Positions 24,182 to 33,094 of a stretch of 64,000 nucleotides of DNA are shown here, in pieces. Source of the DNA: JAKFEW01 sp036675505 (GTDB lineage: Bacteria; Cyanobacteriota; Sericytochromatia; S15B-MN24; JAQBPE01); contig JAKFEW010000135.1 of assembly GCA_036675505.1 (NCBI GenBank), positions 33,252-97,251 of the forward strand. Direction: 5' to 3'. How positions within the stretch are numbered: the first letter of the stretch is position 1; each line of letters opens with the position of its first letter. The position numbers and the translations under genes were made by a program. The notes under the pieces were generated by a model. It saw only the letters and a list, made by a program, of their open reading frames with translations. It made no database searches and had not been told where the DNA came from.

Positions 24182-24847
24182 ATGCTCGCCACACGCTTGA
24201 CCGCGTCCCTGATCCTTCTTGCCATAGCCACCTCGCCCGCCGCGCTCTCCGGCTGCGCCTGGTTCATGCGCAAGGCCGAGCCGCAGGCCCAGGTCGATCG
24301 GACGCCGGAGCCGCCGCGCGCTGACGGCAAGCTCGTGACCACCGGTGGCCAGCACGCCACCTGGGTGGATCTGAAGGTGCGGCCGCTCGGTGCCTGGAAC
24401 TTCGACGCGGCGCCTTTCACCATGGTCCGGAGTGACGCGACGGTGAGCCCGCGCGAGTCCGTGTGGACCATTTTGTGCGAGAATCGGGCCGGACGGGCCA
24501 CGAACCTCGTGTTCCGGCTCGCGGATCCCATGTTGACGATGGGCAAGAAGTTCAACGTGATGGATCCGCGCGGCCTGCCGCTGGAGCCGCCCCTCGCCAC
24601 GGCCGAAATCCACCAGGCCGTGACGCCCGGCGACGCCTCGGCCTTCCGGGTGTGGGTGGCGTCGCCTCGCAACGAGGCGATCGAGGTGACCGAGGTGGGC
24701 CCGGCCTCCCGGGTGATGCTCACCGTGGATCTCGTGTTCGCGGCCGGCCCGAAGGAGACGCATGCCCCCACCGGCACCTTCGGGCTGCAGGGCACGGTCA
24801 CCATCTACTCCCTCCGGCCGGTGGCCGGCCTTGGACGGCTCATGTAA
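24182..24847 (+). CDS. Lipoprotein of unknown function
   Basis: 221 aa, ATG 24182 after GGAGGT. Signal peptide LTASLILLAIATSPAALSGC with lipobox LSGC (Cys ~25). The mature part is beta-rich ('WVDLKVRPLGAWNFDAAPF', 'ATNLVFRLADPMLT', 'SRVMLTVDLVFAAG') with no catalytic motif that I recognise. It is probably an outer or inner membrane-anchored protein. It stands alone between the response regulator and an exported protein gene. Confidence 0.7.
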   Translation: MLATRLTASLILLAIATSPAALSGCAWFMRKAEPQAQVDRTPEPPRADGKLVTTGGQHATWVDLKVRPLGAWNFDAAPFTMVRSDATVSPRESVWTILCENRAGRATNLVFRLADPMLTMGKKFNVMDPRGLPLEPPLATAEIHQAVTPGDASAFRVWVASPRNEAIEVTEVGPASRVMLTVDLVFAAGPKETHAPTGTFGLQGTVTIYSLRPVAGLGRLM

Positions 24848-25175
24848 CAAGGCTGGCACCCTTTTGCTCGCCCCGGTGGGGGCGGGCTCCCGCACAGCGG
24901 GTGGGCGGGGGTCTCTAACCGCGCAGCAAGGCGGGTAATTGTTTGGCATGGTATCTCGTCGACGCTTCGTACTTGGAGCATTTTGCTGCCTGTACTTTCT
25001 CTGGCCATGCCCCGCGACCGCCGCGCCTACGGTGGGAGGCCTCGGTTTATGGGACGTCGACAGCGATGCTGGCCGGGATAGTGCCTCCGCTCGTCGAGTT
25101 GGGATTGATGCCGGCACCGGGTATTTTGCTGGTGTTGAGGACCGCGCTACCTTTCGCCGCCTTGAGGTTCGAGTT
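24848..25175. other. Non-coding stretch with possible gene remnants
   Basis: 328 bp between two exported-protein genes. The plus strand from 24948 encodes a second signal-peptide-like stretch (RRRFVLGAFCCLYFLWPCP...ATAAP) in the frame of the following gene, separated from it by ~60 unlikely residues. The minus strand 25047-25190 reads GINPNSTSGGTIPASIAVDV, which looks like protein-coding composition. The stretch is less GC-rich than its neighbours. A decayed gene or an insertion is possible; nothing intact is seen. Confidence 0.35.
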
Positions 25176-25847
25176 TTGAATCCCCGATCCCGTTTGCTCG
25201 CCGCCGCCATGAGCTTGGTGCTCATGATCGCTGCACCTGCAAGCGCCACAGTTGCCGCCGAAATGGGCCCCGCCCAGGCGTTCGTCCGCCTCCGCCAGCT
25301 CGGCGTCGCCGTCGCCCTCCCGGCGGTCGTCCCGCCTGGCTTCCGCCTCGAGCGGGTCCTCACGCCGAAGGCATGGGCCGGTCCGGCTTTCGGGCCCGCT
25401 TACGTCGCGCTTTACCGCGGCCCTGGTGGTGCCGGGTTCGCGATCGAGTCCGCTGGCACCGACCTCGGTTCCGCCGCGGAAATGGACTCCCACCCGGTCG
25501 TCGAGGTGAAGCCCAAGTTCTTCCCGCGTGCCCGCAACGTGGGCCTCTATTGGATCGGGCCGCGCAGTAACCTGCCCAAGAGCTGGGTGTCCGACTGGAT
25601 CGAGGGACCAGAGCAGTTCTACCGGCTGATCGGGCCGGGGCACGTCCGGAACGATTACAACGCCGGCTGGGGTGCGACCCGCGACATCGACCAGGCCTGG
25701 GCGGTGAAGGTGTTGGATTCGATCCACGTGCTGGGATCGAAAGGCGTGCCGCGCAAGGCGAACGCAGTGGAGACGCCGCGGCCGTTCCTGACGGATTTCG
25801 ACCAGGACCACCAGTGGAAGGACATACGGACGGTGCCGGTTCGGTAG
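25176..25847 (+). CDS. Exported protein of unknown function
   Basis: TTG 25176 has GAGG eight bases upstream and gives a normal signal peptide (NPRSRLLAAAMSLVLMIAAP, cleaved near ASA). 223 aa. The open frame extends upstream to 24939 but that part is poorly coding. The mature protein has the sequence LPAVVPPGFRLERVLTPKAW near the front, then 'YVALYRGPGGAGFAIESAG' and 'WAVKVLDSIHVL' at the end. The 'lP..vP.Gf.l' opening followed by a Tyr-rich strand resembles DUF4367-like periplasmic domains, but the match is loose. Function unknown. Confidence 0.6.
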   Translation: MNPRSRLLAAAMSLVLMIAAPASATVAAEMGPAQAFVRLRQLGVAVALPAVVPPGFRLERVLTPKAWAGPAFGPAYVALYRGPGGAGFAIESAGTDLGSAAEMDSHPVVEVKPKFFPRARNVGLYWIGPRSNLPKSWVSDWIEGPEQFYRLIGPGHVRNDYNAGWGATRDIDQAWAVKVLDSIHVLGSKGVPRKANAVETPRPFLTDFDQDHQWKDIRTVPVR

Positions 25848-25920
25848 ACCTGGCGCGGCTCTTCATCCATTCTTAAGGCAAGAATAGCTTGTACGGCCCC
25901 ATAACAACTGCGGAGTTGGA

Positions 25921-27147
25921 ATGGGAGCTGGAATGACCTACGGGGCGGACAACCTCGCCTATTCGCGTCGCACGCCGATCTGGTCGGCCGTGGACCGCTA
26001 TGTGCCTGCGGCGCCCGCGACGATCGCGCCCGCAGCCGGGCCGGGCGAGCCCGCCAGCGCGAAGACGGTCGAAGAGGATACCCAGCAAGCCATCGACGCG
26101 AAGGCCAGCCTGGGCTCGCAGAAGGCGCCGGCGATGGGCCTCGCGGCCAGCGCCGTGAAGTCGGCCAAGGATGCAGATGCCGTCAGCCTTACGGCCGACG
26201 CGCTCAAGCTCACCTCCGAGACCATCGCCAAGGCCACCCCGGCCGCCAACTCCCTGAACGCCGGCGGCAACATCATCGACGGGCTGAACAAGGCCGCCCA
26301 GGGCGACGCCTTCGGCGCCGCCTCCGCCGCTTCGGCTGCGGCCGAGAAGATCGCGCCGGCGCTCGCGAAGTCTGGCGTGGGGGCGATCGCGAGCGCCGTC
26401 ATCCTAGGCACGGGCGACAACAAGCTCGGCGAGCAGGCCAAGGCGCTCGGCAACAGCGCCTTGAAGGTCATCGCGCCGTCCTCCACCAAAACCCAGCGGG
26501 CCAAGGCGGCCTTCGACTTCACGATCAACCTCCAGAACCTGGCGGGCCTCGCCCGGACGCTCACCAACGCGGCAATCAACGTCGGGCGCTACGGCGTCAA
26601 CCTGGCCGCCAGGGCAGCCTCGCTCGCCCCGGCCGCGAAAGGCGTGAAGAGCGCGGCAGGCGTCTTCGCCGCGACCACGCTCGGCCGCACGCTCGGCTTC
26701 CTCAACAAGTGGATCCCGCTCCTCAACGTCGCCGGCGTCGCGATCTCCGCCAAGACGGCCGTTGACGTCTTCCGCGCCGAGAAGTCCTCCGCCACCTCCA
26801 AGGTCCTCTCGATCGCCAGCCTCGGCACCGCGGGCCTCGCGCTCTGGGCCGGCTTCGCGTTGCCGGGCGTGGCGTTCCTGGGCATCGTCGCAGGCTCGAT
26901 CGGGCTCGACCTGGTGCTCGCGGGCGCCCGCAAGCGCGACGCGGCGGAAGGTGACATGGATGCGAAGTCGGCCCACTGGGCGACGCACCCGCACAAGGCG
27001 GCGGCTGATCTGGCAGGCTGGATCGGCCAGACCGTGCCGATGATTGCCAGCAAGGCCCGTGAGCTCGTCTCCAAGGCCCGCGAACGGCTGTTTGGTGGCG
27101 CCCCGCGTCCCGCGCCCGATCCGCGCCGCAGCCTCGCAAGGGCGTAG
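25921..27147 (+). CDS. Ala-rich hydrophobic protein of unknown function
   Basis: 408 aa, ATG 25921 with CGGAG six bases upstream. The N-terminal ~45 residues are polar; residues ~50-170 are helical and Ala/Lys-rich (KSAKDADAVSLTADALKLTSETI); the second half has Gly/Ala-rich hydrophobic helices (LLNVAGVAISAKTAVDVF, IASLGTAGLALWAGFALPG, VAFLGIVAGSIGLDLVLAG) and ends in a basic tail. The hydrophobic block resembles that of the 9120 product in order and in its LAGWIGQ ending. There is no signal peptide. Layout recalls pore-forming or tape-measure-like proteins, but no phage or secretion genes are near. Confidence 0.65.
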   Translation: MGAGMTYGADNLAYSRRTPIWSAVDRYVPAAPATIAPAAGPGEPASAKTVEEDTQQAIDAKASLGSQKAPAMGLAASAVKSAKDADAVSLTADALKLTSETIAKATPAANSLNAGGNIIDGLNKAAQGDAFGAASAASAAAEKIAPALAKSGVGAIASAVILGTGDNKLGEQAKALGNSALKVIAPSSTKTQRAKAAFDFTINLQNLAGLARTLTNAAINVGRYGVNLAARAASLAPAAKGVKSAAGVFAATTLGRTLGFLNKWIPLLNVAGVAISAKTAVDVFRAEKSSATSKVLSIASLGTAGLALWAGFALPGVAFLGIVAGSIGLDLVLAGARKRDAAEGDMDAKSAHWATHPHKAAADLAGWIGQTVPMIASKARELVSKARERLFGGAPRPAPDPRRSLARA

Positions 27148-27395
27148 CGAAACGTAGGCGGTTCGTACATTTCGCACACATTAATTTTGGCCAGTGCGTG
27201 CGCTAGGCCGGTTTAGATTCTGCTATCGTGGTACATGGATGGTAGAGAGCAAGGCTATGACTTGTTTTCGCCCTCTCCCCCCCACCCCAGACGATCGAGA
27301 TTGTGTCGTCGATCACAGAGTGGCCTCGGAGTCGGTCCTACACTGGATCGTAATTGTCCATTTACAGGTCTTTCTTCTGATGGAGGTTCGGCACG

Positions 27396-28676
27396 GTGGA
27401 GAGGCTCATCATCGAGGGTGGCCAGACGCTCAAGGGTAGCGTCCGGATCAGCGGCGCCAAAAACTCGGCCCTCGCCCTCATCGCTGGCACCTTGCTCGGC
27501 GAAGGCATCACCACGCTGACCAACGTCCCGAATTTGCTGGACGTCCGTGTCATCGCCGAGGTGCTCGGCCATCTGGGCGCGAACGCCAAGCTGTCGGAAG
27601 ACGGCACGCTGGTGGTCGACGCGACGAACGTCCACAACCACGTCGCTCCCTACGACCTCGTCACGAAGATGCGCGCATCGTTCTTCGTGCTCGGCCCGAT
27701 CCTCGCCCGCCTCGGCAAGGCCAAGATCCCGCTGCCCGGCGGCTGCGCCATCGGCTCGCGCCCCGTCGACCTGCACCTCAAGGGCCTGCGCGCCCTGGGC
27801 GCCACGGTCCAGATCGAGCACGGCTTCGTCGAAGCGACCGCCGAGAAGCTTTACGGCGCCAACATCTACCTCGACTATCCGAGCGTCGGCGCCACCGAGA
27901 ACATTATGATGGCCGCGACCCTCGCGGACGGCATCACCGTGATCGAGAACTGCGCCCAGGAGCCCGAGATCCTCGATCTCGCGGAGATGCTCAACGCGAT
28001 GGGCGCGGACGTCCGCGGCGCGGGCACCGAGACCATCACCATCCACGGCGTCGAGAACCTCGGCGGCTGCGACCACCGCGTCATCCCGGACCGCATCGAG
28101 GCCGGCACTTTCATGATGGCCGCCGCCATCACCCGCGGCGAGCTCCGCCTCGAGGGCGTGCGCCTCGACCACATGCAGGCGATCGTGAGCAAACTCACCG
28201 AGGCCGGCGTGCTGATCCAGCCGGACGGCCCCGACAGCGTTATCGTGAAGGGTCACGAAGACCTGCGCCCGGTCGACGTTCGCACGATGCCTTACCCGGG
28301 CTTCCCCACCGACCTCCAGGCCCCGATGATGGCGCTGCTCGCCACCATCCCCGGCACCAGCATGATCACCGAGACGGTCTTCGAGAACCGCTTCCTCCAC
28401 GTCGACGAGCTGCTCCGGATGGGCGCGAACATCAAGACCGAAGGCAACGCCGCGGTCATTCTCGGCAACCGCCGCCTGTCCGGCGCCCCCGTGCGGGCGA
28501 CCGACCTGCGCGCCGGCGCTGCGCTCATCATCGCGGCGCTCACCAGCGAAGGCGAGAGCCAGATCTCCGGCCTGCACCACATCGACCGCGGCTACGAAGA
28601 CATCGTCGCCAAGTTCCGGGGCGGTGGGGCGAAGGTGACCCGCGTTCAGGTGGCCGACCCTTTGACCGTCGCCTAG
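27396..28676 (+). CDS. murA: UDP-N-acetylglucosamine 1-carboxyvinyltransferase
   Basis: 426 aa, GTG start nine bases after GGAGG. It transfers enolpyruvate from PEP to UDP-GlcNAc, the first committed step of peptidoglycan synthesis in the cytoplasm. Key residues: Lys22-Asn23 in SGAKNSALAL, active-site Cys117 in LPGGCAIGSRPVDLH (the fosfomycin target; sensitive form), and 'PDRIEAGTFMMAAAITRG' and 'PGFPTDLQAPMMALL' of the second domain. Length matches the family. The 248-bp space upstream has no clear gene. A short hairpin around the stop (28672-28696) may end transcription. Confidence 0.98.
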   Translation: MERLIIEGGQTLKGSVRISGAKNSALALIAGTLLGEGITTLTNVPNLLDVRVIAEVLGHLGANAKLSEDGTLVVDATNVHNHVAPYDLVTKMRASFFVLGPILARLGKAKIPLPGGCAIGSRPVDLHLKGLRALGATVQIEHGFVEATAEKLYGANIYLDYPSVGATENIMMAATLADGITVIENCAQEPEILDLAEMLNAMGADVRGAGTETITIHGVENLGGCDHRVIPDRIEAGTFMMAAAITRGELRLEGVRLDHMQAIVSKLTEAGVLIQPDGPDSVIVKGHEDLRPVDVRTMPYPGFPTDLQAPMMALLATIPGTSMITETVFENRFLHVDELLRMGANIKTEGNAAVILGNRRLSGAPVRATDLRAGAALIIAALTSEGESQISGLHHIDRGYEDIVAKFRGGGAKVTRVQVADPLTVA

Positions 28677-28733
28677 ACTCCCCGGGGGAAGTCTAGCTGT
28701 TCTCCGAACGCCGCGGTAGCGGGCCCCACGTGG

Positions 28734-28739
28734 TACGAT
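28734..28739 (+). promoter_or_regulatory. -10 element (TGG-TACGAT), leaderless start for the 28747 gene
   Basis: TACGAT preceded by TGG ends 7 nt before the ATG (28747), so transcription should begin at or one base before the start codon. No Shine-Dalgarno exists. Confidence 0.6.
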
Positions 28740-28746
28740 CCCGCTG

Positions 28747-30216
28747 ATGACCGTGACATCTGCTTTTCTGCTGCTCGCCGCGCTCCAGGCCAACGCTTCC
28801 GCCGCGCCGCCACCGGTCATGAACCCGGCGCCGGCCGCGATCATGGCGCCGGCCGTGCCCCTGCTACCGCCGCTCGCCACCCTCACCTTCGCGGCGGGCG
28901 TCGACGAGGCGCGCCTGGAGCTGCCGATCCCGGTGGGCACACCGATCGAAGAGCGCGCGACGGCGGCCGAGTGGCGCTTCTACTTGCCGGGCTGGAGCCC
29001 GCCGCCCGACTTCGTGGGCTTCAACGACCCGGTCCTCGGCGCGCTGACGCTCAAGGCCGACGAGCGGGGCACGACGTTCGTGCTGCCCTGGAAGCACTGG
29101 TGCCCGACCGCGCTCCAGTGGATCGACGGCGACCGGCTGTCCATCACGATCCGCAAGGTCTTCAAGGTGGCGGTCACCGAAGACCTCGCGCCGGGCATCC
29201 GCCATGTGCACGTGCGCAGCGCCGACCCGGCCGGACCGCTCGACGTGCATGTGCTGCGGGTCGACCCGAAGACACGCGGCGTGCGCGTCGCACCGGCGCT
29301 CGCCCGGAACACGTTCTTCGGCCGTGAGCCGGTGAGCGCGATCGCCCGCCGCGCGGGCGGCCTGGCCGCGATCAATGGCAGCTACTTCTCGCCACGCACC
29401 GGCGAGCCGCTCGGCCTGCTCATGATCGACGGCGAATTGGTGGCCGGGCCGCTCTACAACCGGACGGCGCTCGCGCTCGGCGGGCCGGAGGCCGAGATCG
29501 GTCGCACCCAGCTCGCCACGCGGCTCACCTTGCCGGCGGGCGAGAGTTACGACTTCGACGGCGTGAACCAGCCGCGCGGCCTCAACCGCATGGTCCTCTA
29601 CACGGCCCGCTTCGGCCCGTCCACCTTCACGGCCGCGGACGCCAAGGGTGCGACCGAATACACCCTGCTGCCGGACGGCACCGTGCTCGGCACGGCGACC
29701 GGCAACGCGCCGATCCCGCCTGGCGGGATGGTGGTCTCGGCCCACGGCCAGGCGGCAGACTGGCTCGCCAAGCGCGTCCACGTGGGCGACAGGCTCGCCG
29801 TGCGCTCTGCCCTCGCCGACCTGTGGCCGGGCGTGAAGCACATCCTCGGCGGGGGGCCCGCGCTGCTCGACGACGGCCAGGTGCGCGTCACGGCCGAGCA
29901 GGAGCAATTCCGGCCAGACGTCACGAACGGCCGGGCGCCCCGCACGGCGGTCGGCATCGACGCCGAGCAACGCCTGCTGCTCGTGACCGTCGACGGCCGC
30001 CAGCCGCGCCGCAGCGTGGGGCTCTCGCTCAACGGGCTCGCCGCGCTGATGCGCGAGCTCGGCGCGCGGGACGCGCTCAACCTCGACGGCGGCGGCTCGA
30101 CGGCCATGGCCATCGGACCGGGCACCGTGAACACCCCGTCGGACGGCTCCGAACGCGCGGTCAACAACGCCCTCGTGGTCTGGTCGACCGCCGACGTTAC
30201 CACCACCACTCGCTGA
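28747..30216 (+). CDS. Exported phosphodiester glycosidase (NAGPA/DUF2233) family protein
   Basis: 489 aa with a short signal peptide (TVTSAFLLLAALQANASA). The C-terminal ~300 residues are the NAGPA domain: LAAINGSYFSPRTGEPLGLLM, 'VLYTARFG', VKHILGGGPALLDDG, RTAVGIDAEQRLLLVTVDGR and the signature DALNLDGGGSTAM. The family includes the lysosomal uncovering enzyme that removes GlcNAc from phosphodiesters, and bacterial exopolysaccharide-linked proteins. Here it probably cleaves a sugar phosphodiester in the envelope. A Pro/Ala-rich N-terminal beta domain (~25-160) is extra. It is followed within 1 nt by the Nudix gene. Confidence 0.9.
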   Translation: MTVTSAFLLLAALQANASAAPPPVMNPAPAAIMAPAVPLLPPLATLTFAAGVDEARLELPIPVGTPIEERATAAEWRFYLPGWSPPPDFVGFNDPVLGALTLKADERGTTFVLPWKHWCPTALQWIDGDRLSITIRKVFKVAVTEDLAPGIRHVHVRSADPAGPLDVHVLRVDPKTRGVRVAPALARNTFFGREPVSAIARRAGGLAAINGSYFSPRTGEPLGLLMIDGELVAGPLYNRTALALGGPEAEIGRTQLATRLTLPAGESYDFDGVNQPRGLNRMVLYTARFGPSTFTAADAKGATEYTLLPDGTVLGTATGNAPIPPGGMVVSAHGQAADWLAKRVHVGDRLAVRSALADLWPGVKHILGGGPALLDDGQVRVTAEQEQFRPDVTNGRAPRTAVGIDAEQRLLLVTVDGRQPRRSVGLSLNGLAALMRELGARDALNLDGGGSTAMAIGPGTVNTPSDGSERAVNNALVVWSTADVTTTTR

Positions 30217-30217
30217 A

Positions 30218-30712
30218 ATGCCCTACACCCCGATCCTCGGCACGCTGGGCTACGTGCTCTCGCCCGACCGCCGCGAGGTGCTGCTGATCCACCGCAACGC
30301 GCGGCCCGGCGACCAGCACCTCGGCAAATGGAACGGCCTGGGCGGCAAGCTCGACCGCGGCGAGGGCGCGACCGAGTGCATGGTCCGGGAGATCCGCGAG
30401 GAGGCGGGCATCGAGGTGACCTCGATGCGCCTGCGCGGCACCGTCAGCTGGCCAGGCTTCGGCAAGGCGGGGGAAGATTGGTTTGGCTTCATCTTCCTGA
30501 TCGAGGCGTTCACAGGCGAGTCCTACGATGCGAACCCGGAAGGCGACCTGCATTGGCAACCCATCGAGCGCCTGCTGGCCGGCGACCTCCCGGTCTGGGA
30601 GGGCGATCGCCACTTCCTGCCGCTGGTCTTCGACGAAGACCCACGCGCGTTCCACGGCGTGATGCCATACGTGGACGGCCGGCCTGCCGGCTGGCGCTAC
30701 GACCGCATCTGA
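30218..30712 (+). CDS. Nudix hydrolase, MutT/MTH1-like
   Basis: 164 aa. The Nudix box GKLDRGE-x7-REIREEAGI matches GX5EX7REUXEEXGU exactly. The N-terminal strand 'GTLGYVLSPDRREVLLIHRN', 'LGKWNGLGGKLD' and the C-terminal 'HWQPIERLLAGDLPVWEGDRHFLPLVF' are typical of MTH1-type 8-oxo-dGTP diphosphatases that cleanse the nucleotide pool. The ATG lies 1 nt after the stop of the glycosidase gene (TGAaATG), so translation is coupled. A convergent terminator follows. Confidence 0.93.
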   Translation: MPYTPILGTLGYVLSPDRREVLLIHRNARPGDQHLGKWNGLGGKLDRGEGATECMVREIREEAGIEVTSMRLRGTVSWPGFGKAGEDWFGFIFLIEAFTGESYDANPEGDLHWQPIERLLAGDLPVWEGDRHFLPLVFDEDPRAFHGVMPYVDGRPAGWRYDRI

Positions 30713-30722
30713 TCGAAGAAAA

Positions 30723-30747
30723 GGGCCGGGTGCTATGCACCCGGCCC
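30723..30747. terminator. Convergent intrinsic terminator
   Basis: Perfect 11-bp stem (30723-30733 with 30737-30747), loop TAT. On the minus strand it is followed by TTTTCTTC, so it serves the 30761 gene best and may also stop plus-strand transcripts. Confidence 0.85.
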
Positions 30748-30760
30748 CCTCCATTCCAAG

Positions 30761-31441
30761 TTATTTCGGCTTGACGACCAGCCGACCGGGCGTGATCGTG
30801 AGCATGAAGTCGACGGCGCCCATCCCCGAAAGCATCGCCTTCGGCAGCATAAACCCGTCGGGGTTCACGGAGGCGAAGAACGCGTTGGGAAGGTTTGCGT
30901 CGTAGGGCAGCACCTCGATCGTGGTGCCGTGCTGCAAGATGGCGACCTGGGTGGAGCCGCCGGGCAGCAGATCGGCCTTCTTCACGAGGCCGGCGCCGAT
31001 GCGCATGCGGCCGGACGCGTCGATCTTGCGCTCGAGCACCTGAGCCTCGACGTTGCTCGCGGCAGGTGCGGGCGCGGGCGCCGCGGCCTTCGCGGGTGCC
31101 TGGGCGGCCTGCTGGGGCGCGGCGGGCTCGGCTGTCAGACGCGCGGGCGGCTCGATCGCCGGCGCCGGGCGGGTGGGCGCTGGCGCGGTGGGAGCCGGGG
31201 CGGGCGCCATGCCGGCGAAGCCCTTGATGCTCGACACGCCCTGCGCCTCGAGCGCCGCGAGCATGCCGCGCACCTGCGCGCGCACGATCTCCTTCGTGGC
31301 GTCGCTCAGGCCGAGGTACGGCTTCAGCCACGGATGGGTCTTGAAGTCCGGGTTCAGGCGGGGTCCGAAGATCCAGCCCTGCTTGGCCATCGCCACGAAC
31401 CAGGCCTGATGAGAGGCTTCCGCCAGCTTTTCGAAATCCAT
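30761..31441 (-). CDS. RyR-domain protein fused to an AbrB-like C-terminal domain
   Basis: 226 aa from ATG 31441 (AAAGGA upstream). The ORF's upstream ATG at 31519 overlaps the -10 hexamer and is rejected. Residues 1-65 match the RyR domain: EKLAEASHQAWFVAMAKQGW, FGPRLN, KTHPWLKPYLGLSD, TKEIVRAQVRGMLAAL. A disordered Ala/Pro linker (~75-130) follows, then 'LERKIDASGRMRIGAGLVKK...LLPGGSTQVAI..HGTTIEVLP', the strand pattern of SpoVT/AbrB swapped hairpins, and a further C-terminal segment. Bacterial RyR domains are little studied and occur with defence and nucleotide-signal modules. The fusion suggests a small DNA-binding or signalling regulator. Confidence 0.7.
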   Translation of the reverse strand: MDFEKLAEASHQAWFVAMAKQGWIFGPRLNPDFKTHPWLKPYLGLSDATKEIVRAQVRGMLAALEAQGVSSIKGFAGMAPAPAPTAPAPTRPAPAIEPPARLTAEPAAPQQAAQAPAKAAAPAPAPAASNVEAQVLERKIDASGRMRIGAGLVKKADLLPGGSTQVAILQHGTTIEVLPYDANLPNAFFASVNPDGFMLPKAMLSGMGAVDFMLTITPGRLVVKPK

Positions 31442-31517
31442 GCGCGCGTCCTTTGCCGATGCACCGCAGCAGCTCTCGAGCTCTGCGGATGCGATCTCCG
31501 GGTATCGGGTGACGCCC

Positions 31518-31523
31518 ATTCTA
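31518..31523 (-). promoter_or_regulatory. -10 element (TAGAAT) for the RyR-AbrB-like gene
   Basis: TAGAAT on the minus strand, 76 nt upstream of ATG 31441 and overlapping the rejected ATG 31519. Confidence 0.45.
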
Positions 31524-31591
31524 CGGAAGGAAAGCCGCGCGTTCAGGGGTATCGATCACGCTTGGCGTAAAAAGTTACCCCTAAAAGCAGG

Positions 31592-33094
31592 TTATGCGAG
31601 GAGCCGGCGGACCTCGGCGAGCAGGGGCGCCGTCGAGACCGTGGCCGGACCGCCCGTCACGCGGGCGGCGAGCTGGTCGCCCGGCAGGCTCTGGCCCAGC
31701 GACCAGAGGCCGCGCATATACGCGCCAGCGGCGGGGTCGGTCCACCAGGCCTCGCCGAAGCGGGACCGCAAATCCACCTTGAGCTGGGCCTCGAGGCACC
31801 AGGCCCGGAAGTACTGGGCGGTGTAGAACCCGCCGTCGGTGGCGGCGAGGTAGTCCTCCGCGTGGTGCGCCACGCCGAGGTGGGTGGAGAGCAGATCGGC
31901 GTAGCGCGACGCCTTGGCGGGCATCGGCCCGTCCTCATGTAGCGCGAGCTCGAAGAGGTGCTTGGCGGCGAACCGGCGCAGGTCATAGAGATACAGCCGG
32001 CCCATCGCGCGGCGGAAGCTGCGCGCGGCCTCGGGCGTCATGCCGAGCGTTCCGGTCAGCCAGGCGTCCTCCAGCACGATGTGCTCGAGGATGAAGGCGA
32101 AGGTCTCGCACACGGAATTGTCGCCCATGTACCGGAACTCGAAGGGCAGGCCGGCGTCGGCGTGGCCGAAGTGCAAGGCATGGCCCATCTCGTGAAAGAG
32201 CGCGCGGTAGTCGTCGGGCCCACCGGTCGGCGTGATGCAGAGGTGCACCTCGCCCGGGATGCGCACGCCCATGCAGAATGCGCGCGACGACTTGCCGGGC
32301 CGCGTATCGAGATCCATCGCCACGCCGGTCAGCGAGGCCGCCGGCAGGCCCATCCCGGTGAGCGTGGCGTGCAGCGCCGGCACCAGGCGATCCGCCGGGA
32401 AATCGGCCTCGAAGTCTGCGGCCCGGCGCAGCATGAGCACGTCGTGCGTCTCGACCTCGCCGAGCCCGAGGCCCAGGCCTTCGGCGAGCCAGGTGCCCAC
32501 CTCGGCCTCGTAGAGCGAGCGAGTCTCGGCCAGGAACCGCTCGGCTTCGGGCGCCAGGCCCGCGAAGTCGATGCCGCGCACCATCTCGTAAAACGCCCGG
32601 TAGCCGGCGAAGCCGAGCTCGCCCGCGATGCGTTCGCGCTCCGCCTCGAGCAGCGCCTCGCGGGCGCCGTTGAGGTCGGCCGTGACCGCACGGGTCGCCT
32701 CGGCGAGGCGGCGGCGGTGCGCCCGATCCGCCGTGCGGCCGACCGCGATGCTGGCCTGCGGATAGCTGAACTTTTCGCCGGCCACCTCGACAACCGCCCT
32801 CGACGAGGCCTGGGCCAGCTCGTCGCCCGGCGCCGCGAGGTCGCGACGCAGGACGTTGCGCAGGCAGTCGCCGTAGAGGTAGCCGAGCTGCTGGCGCGTG
32901 ACCGGCGCCTCGGCCTCTTCCCAGGCCGACCGGATGGTGGCCTGGACGTCGCCGGTGAGCAGGTCCTCGTACCGGCGGACGATCGCCGCCGTGCCGGGAT
33001 CGGGCTCGTGGCCCACATGGTAGCGGAAATAGGCCCGCGAGAGGTCTTGCAGGCGCTCTTCGGCGCGGGTGCGGATGGCTTCGAGGCGGGGCAT
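31592..33094 (-). CDS. M3-family (oligoendopeptidase-like) metallopeptidase
   Basis: 500 aa. Zinc motif FHEMGHALH places His301, Glu302 and His305; the third ligand is a Glu in 'SVCETFAFILEH' ~25 residues later. 'GVRIPGEVHLCI' and the 'MGDNSVCETFA' segment are typical of M3. The mostly helical N-terminal half forms the deep channel that restricts the enzyme to short peptides. At 500 aa it is shorter than usual oligoendopeptidase F (~600), closer to the M3 'carboxypeptidase-like' subset. Its ATG shares one base with the stop of the upstream gene (TGATG). Confidence 0.92.
   Translation of the reverse strand: MPRLEAIRTRAEERLQDLSRAYFRYHVGHEPDPGTAAIVRRYEDLLTGDVQATIRSAWEEAEAPVTRQQLGYLYGDCLRNVLRRDLAAPGDELAQASSRAVVEVAGEKFSYPQASIAVGRTADRAHRRRLAEATRAVTADLNGAREALLEAERERIAGELGFAGYRAFYEMVRGIDFAGLAPEAERFLAETRSLYEAEVGTWLAEGLGLGLGEVETHDVLMLRRAADFEADFPADRLVPALHATLTGMGLPAASLTGVAMDLDTRPGKSSRAFCMGVRIPGEVHLCITPTGGPDDYRALFHEMGHALHFGHADAGLPFEFRYMGDNSVCETFAFILEHIVLEDAWLTGTLGMTPEAARSFRRAMGRLYLYDLRRFAAKHLFELALHEDGPMPAKASRYADLLSTHLGVAHHAEDYLAATDGGFYTAQYFRAWCLEAQLKVDLRSRFGEAWWTDPAAGAYMRGLWSLGQSLPGDQLAARVTGGPATVSTAPLLAEVRRLLA

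Noticed and set aside
27255..28940. 561-codon ORF antisense to murA
   Set aside because: Shadow of murA with no domain of its own; the product is Val/Asp/Arg-rich as expected from antisense reading of GC-rich codons.
31442..31519. N-terminal extension of the RyR-AbrB-like protein
   Set aside because: The ATG at 31519 lies inside the predicted -10 hexamer, and ATG 31441 has a good AAAGGA site where the RyR domain begins.
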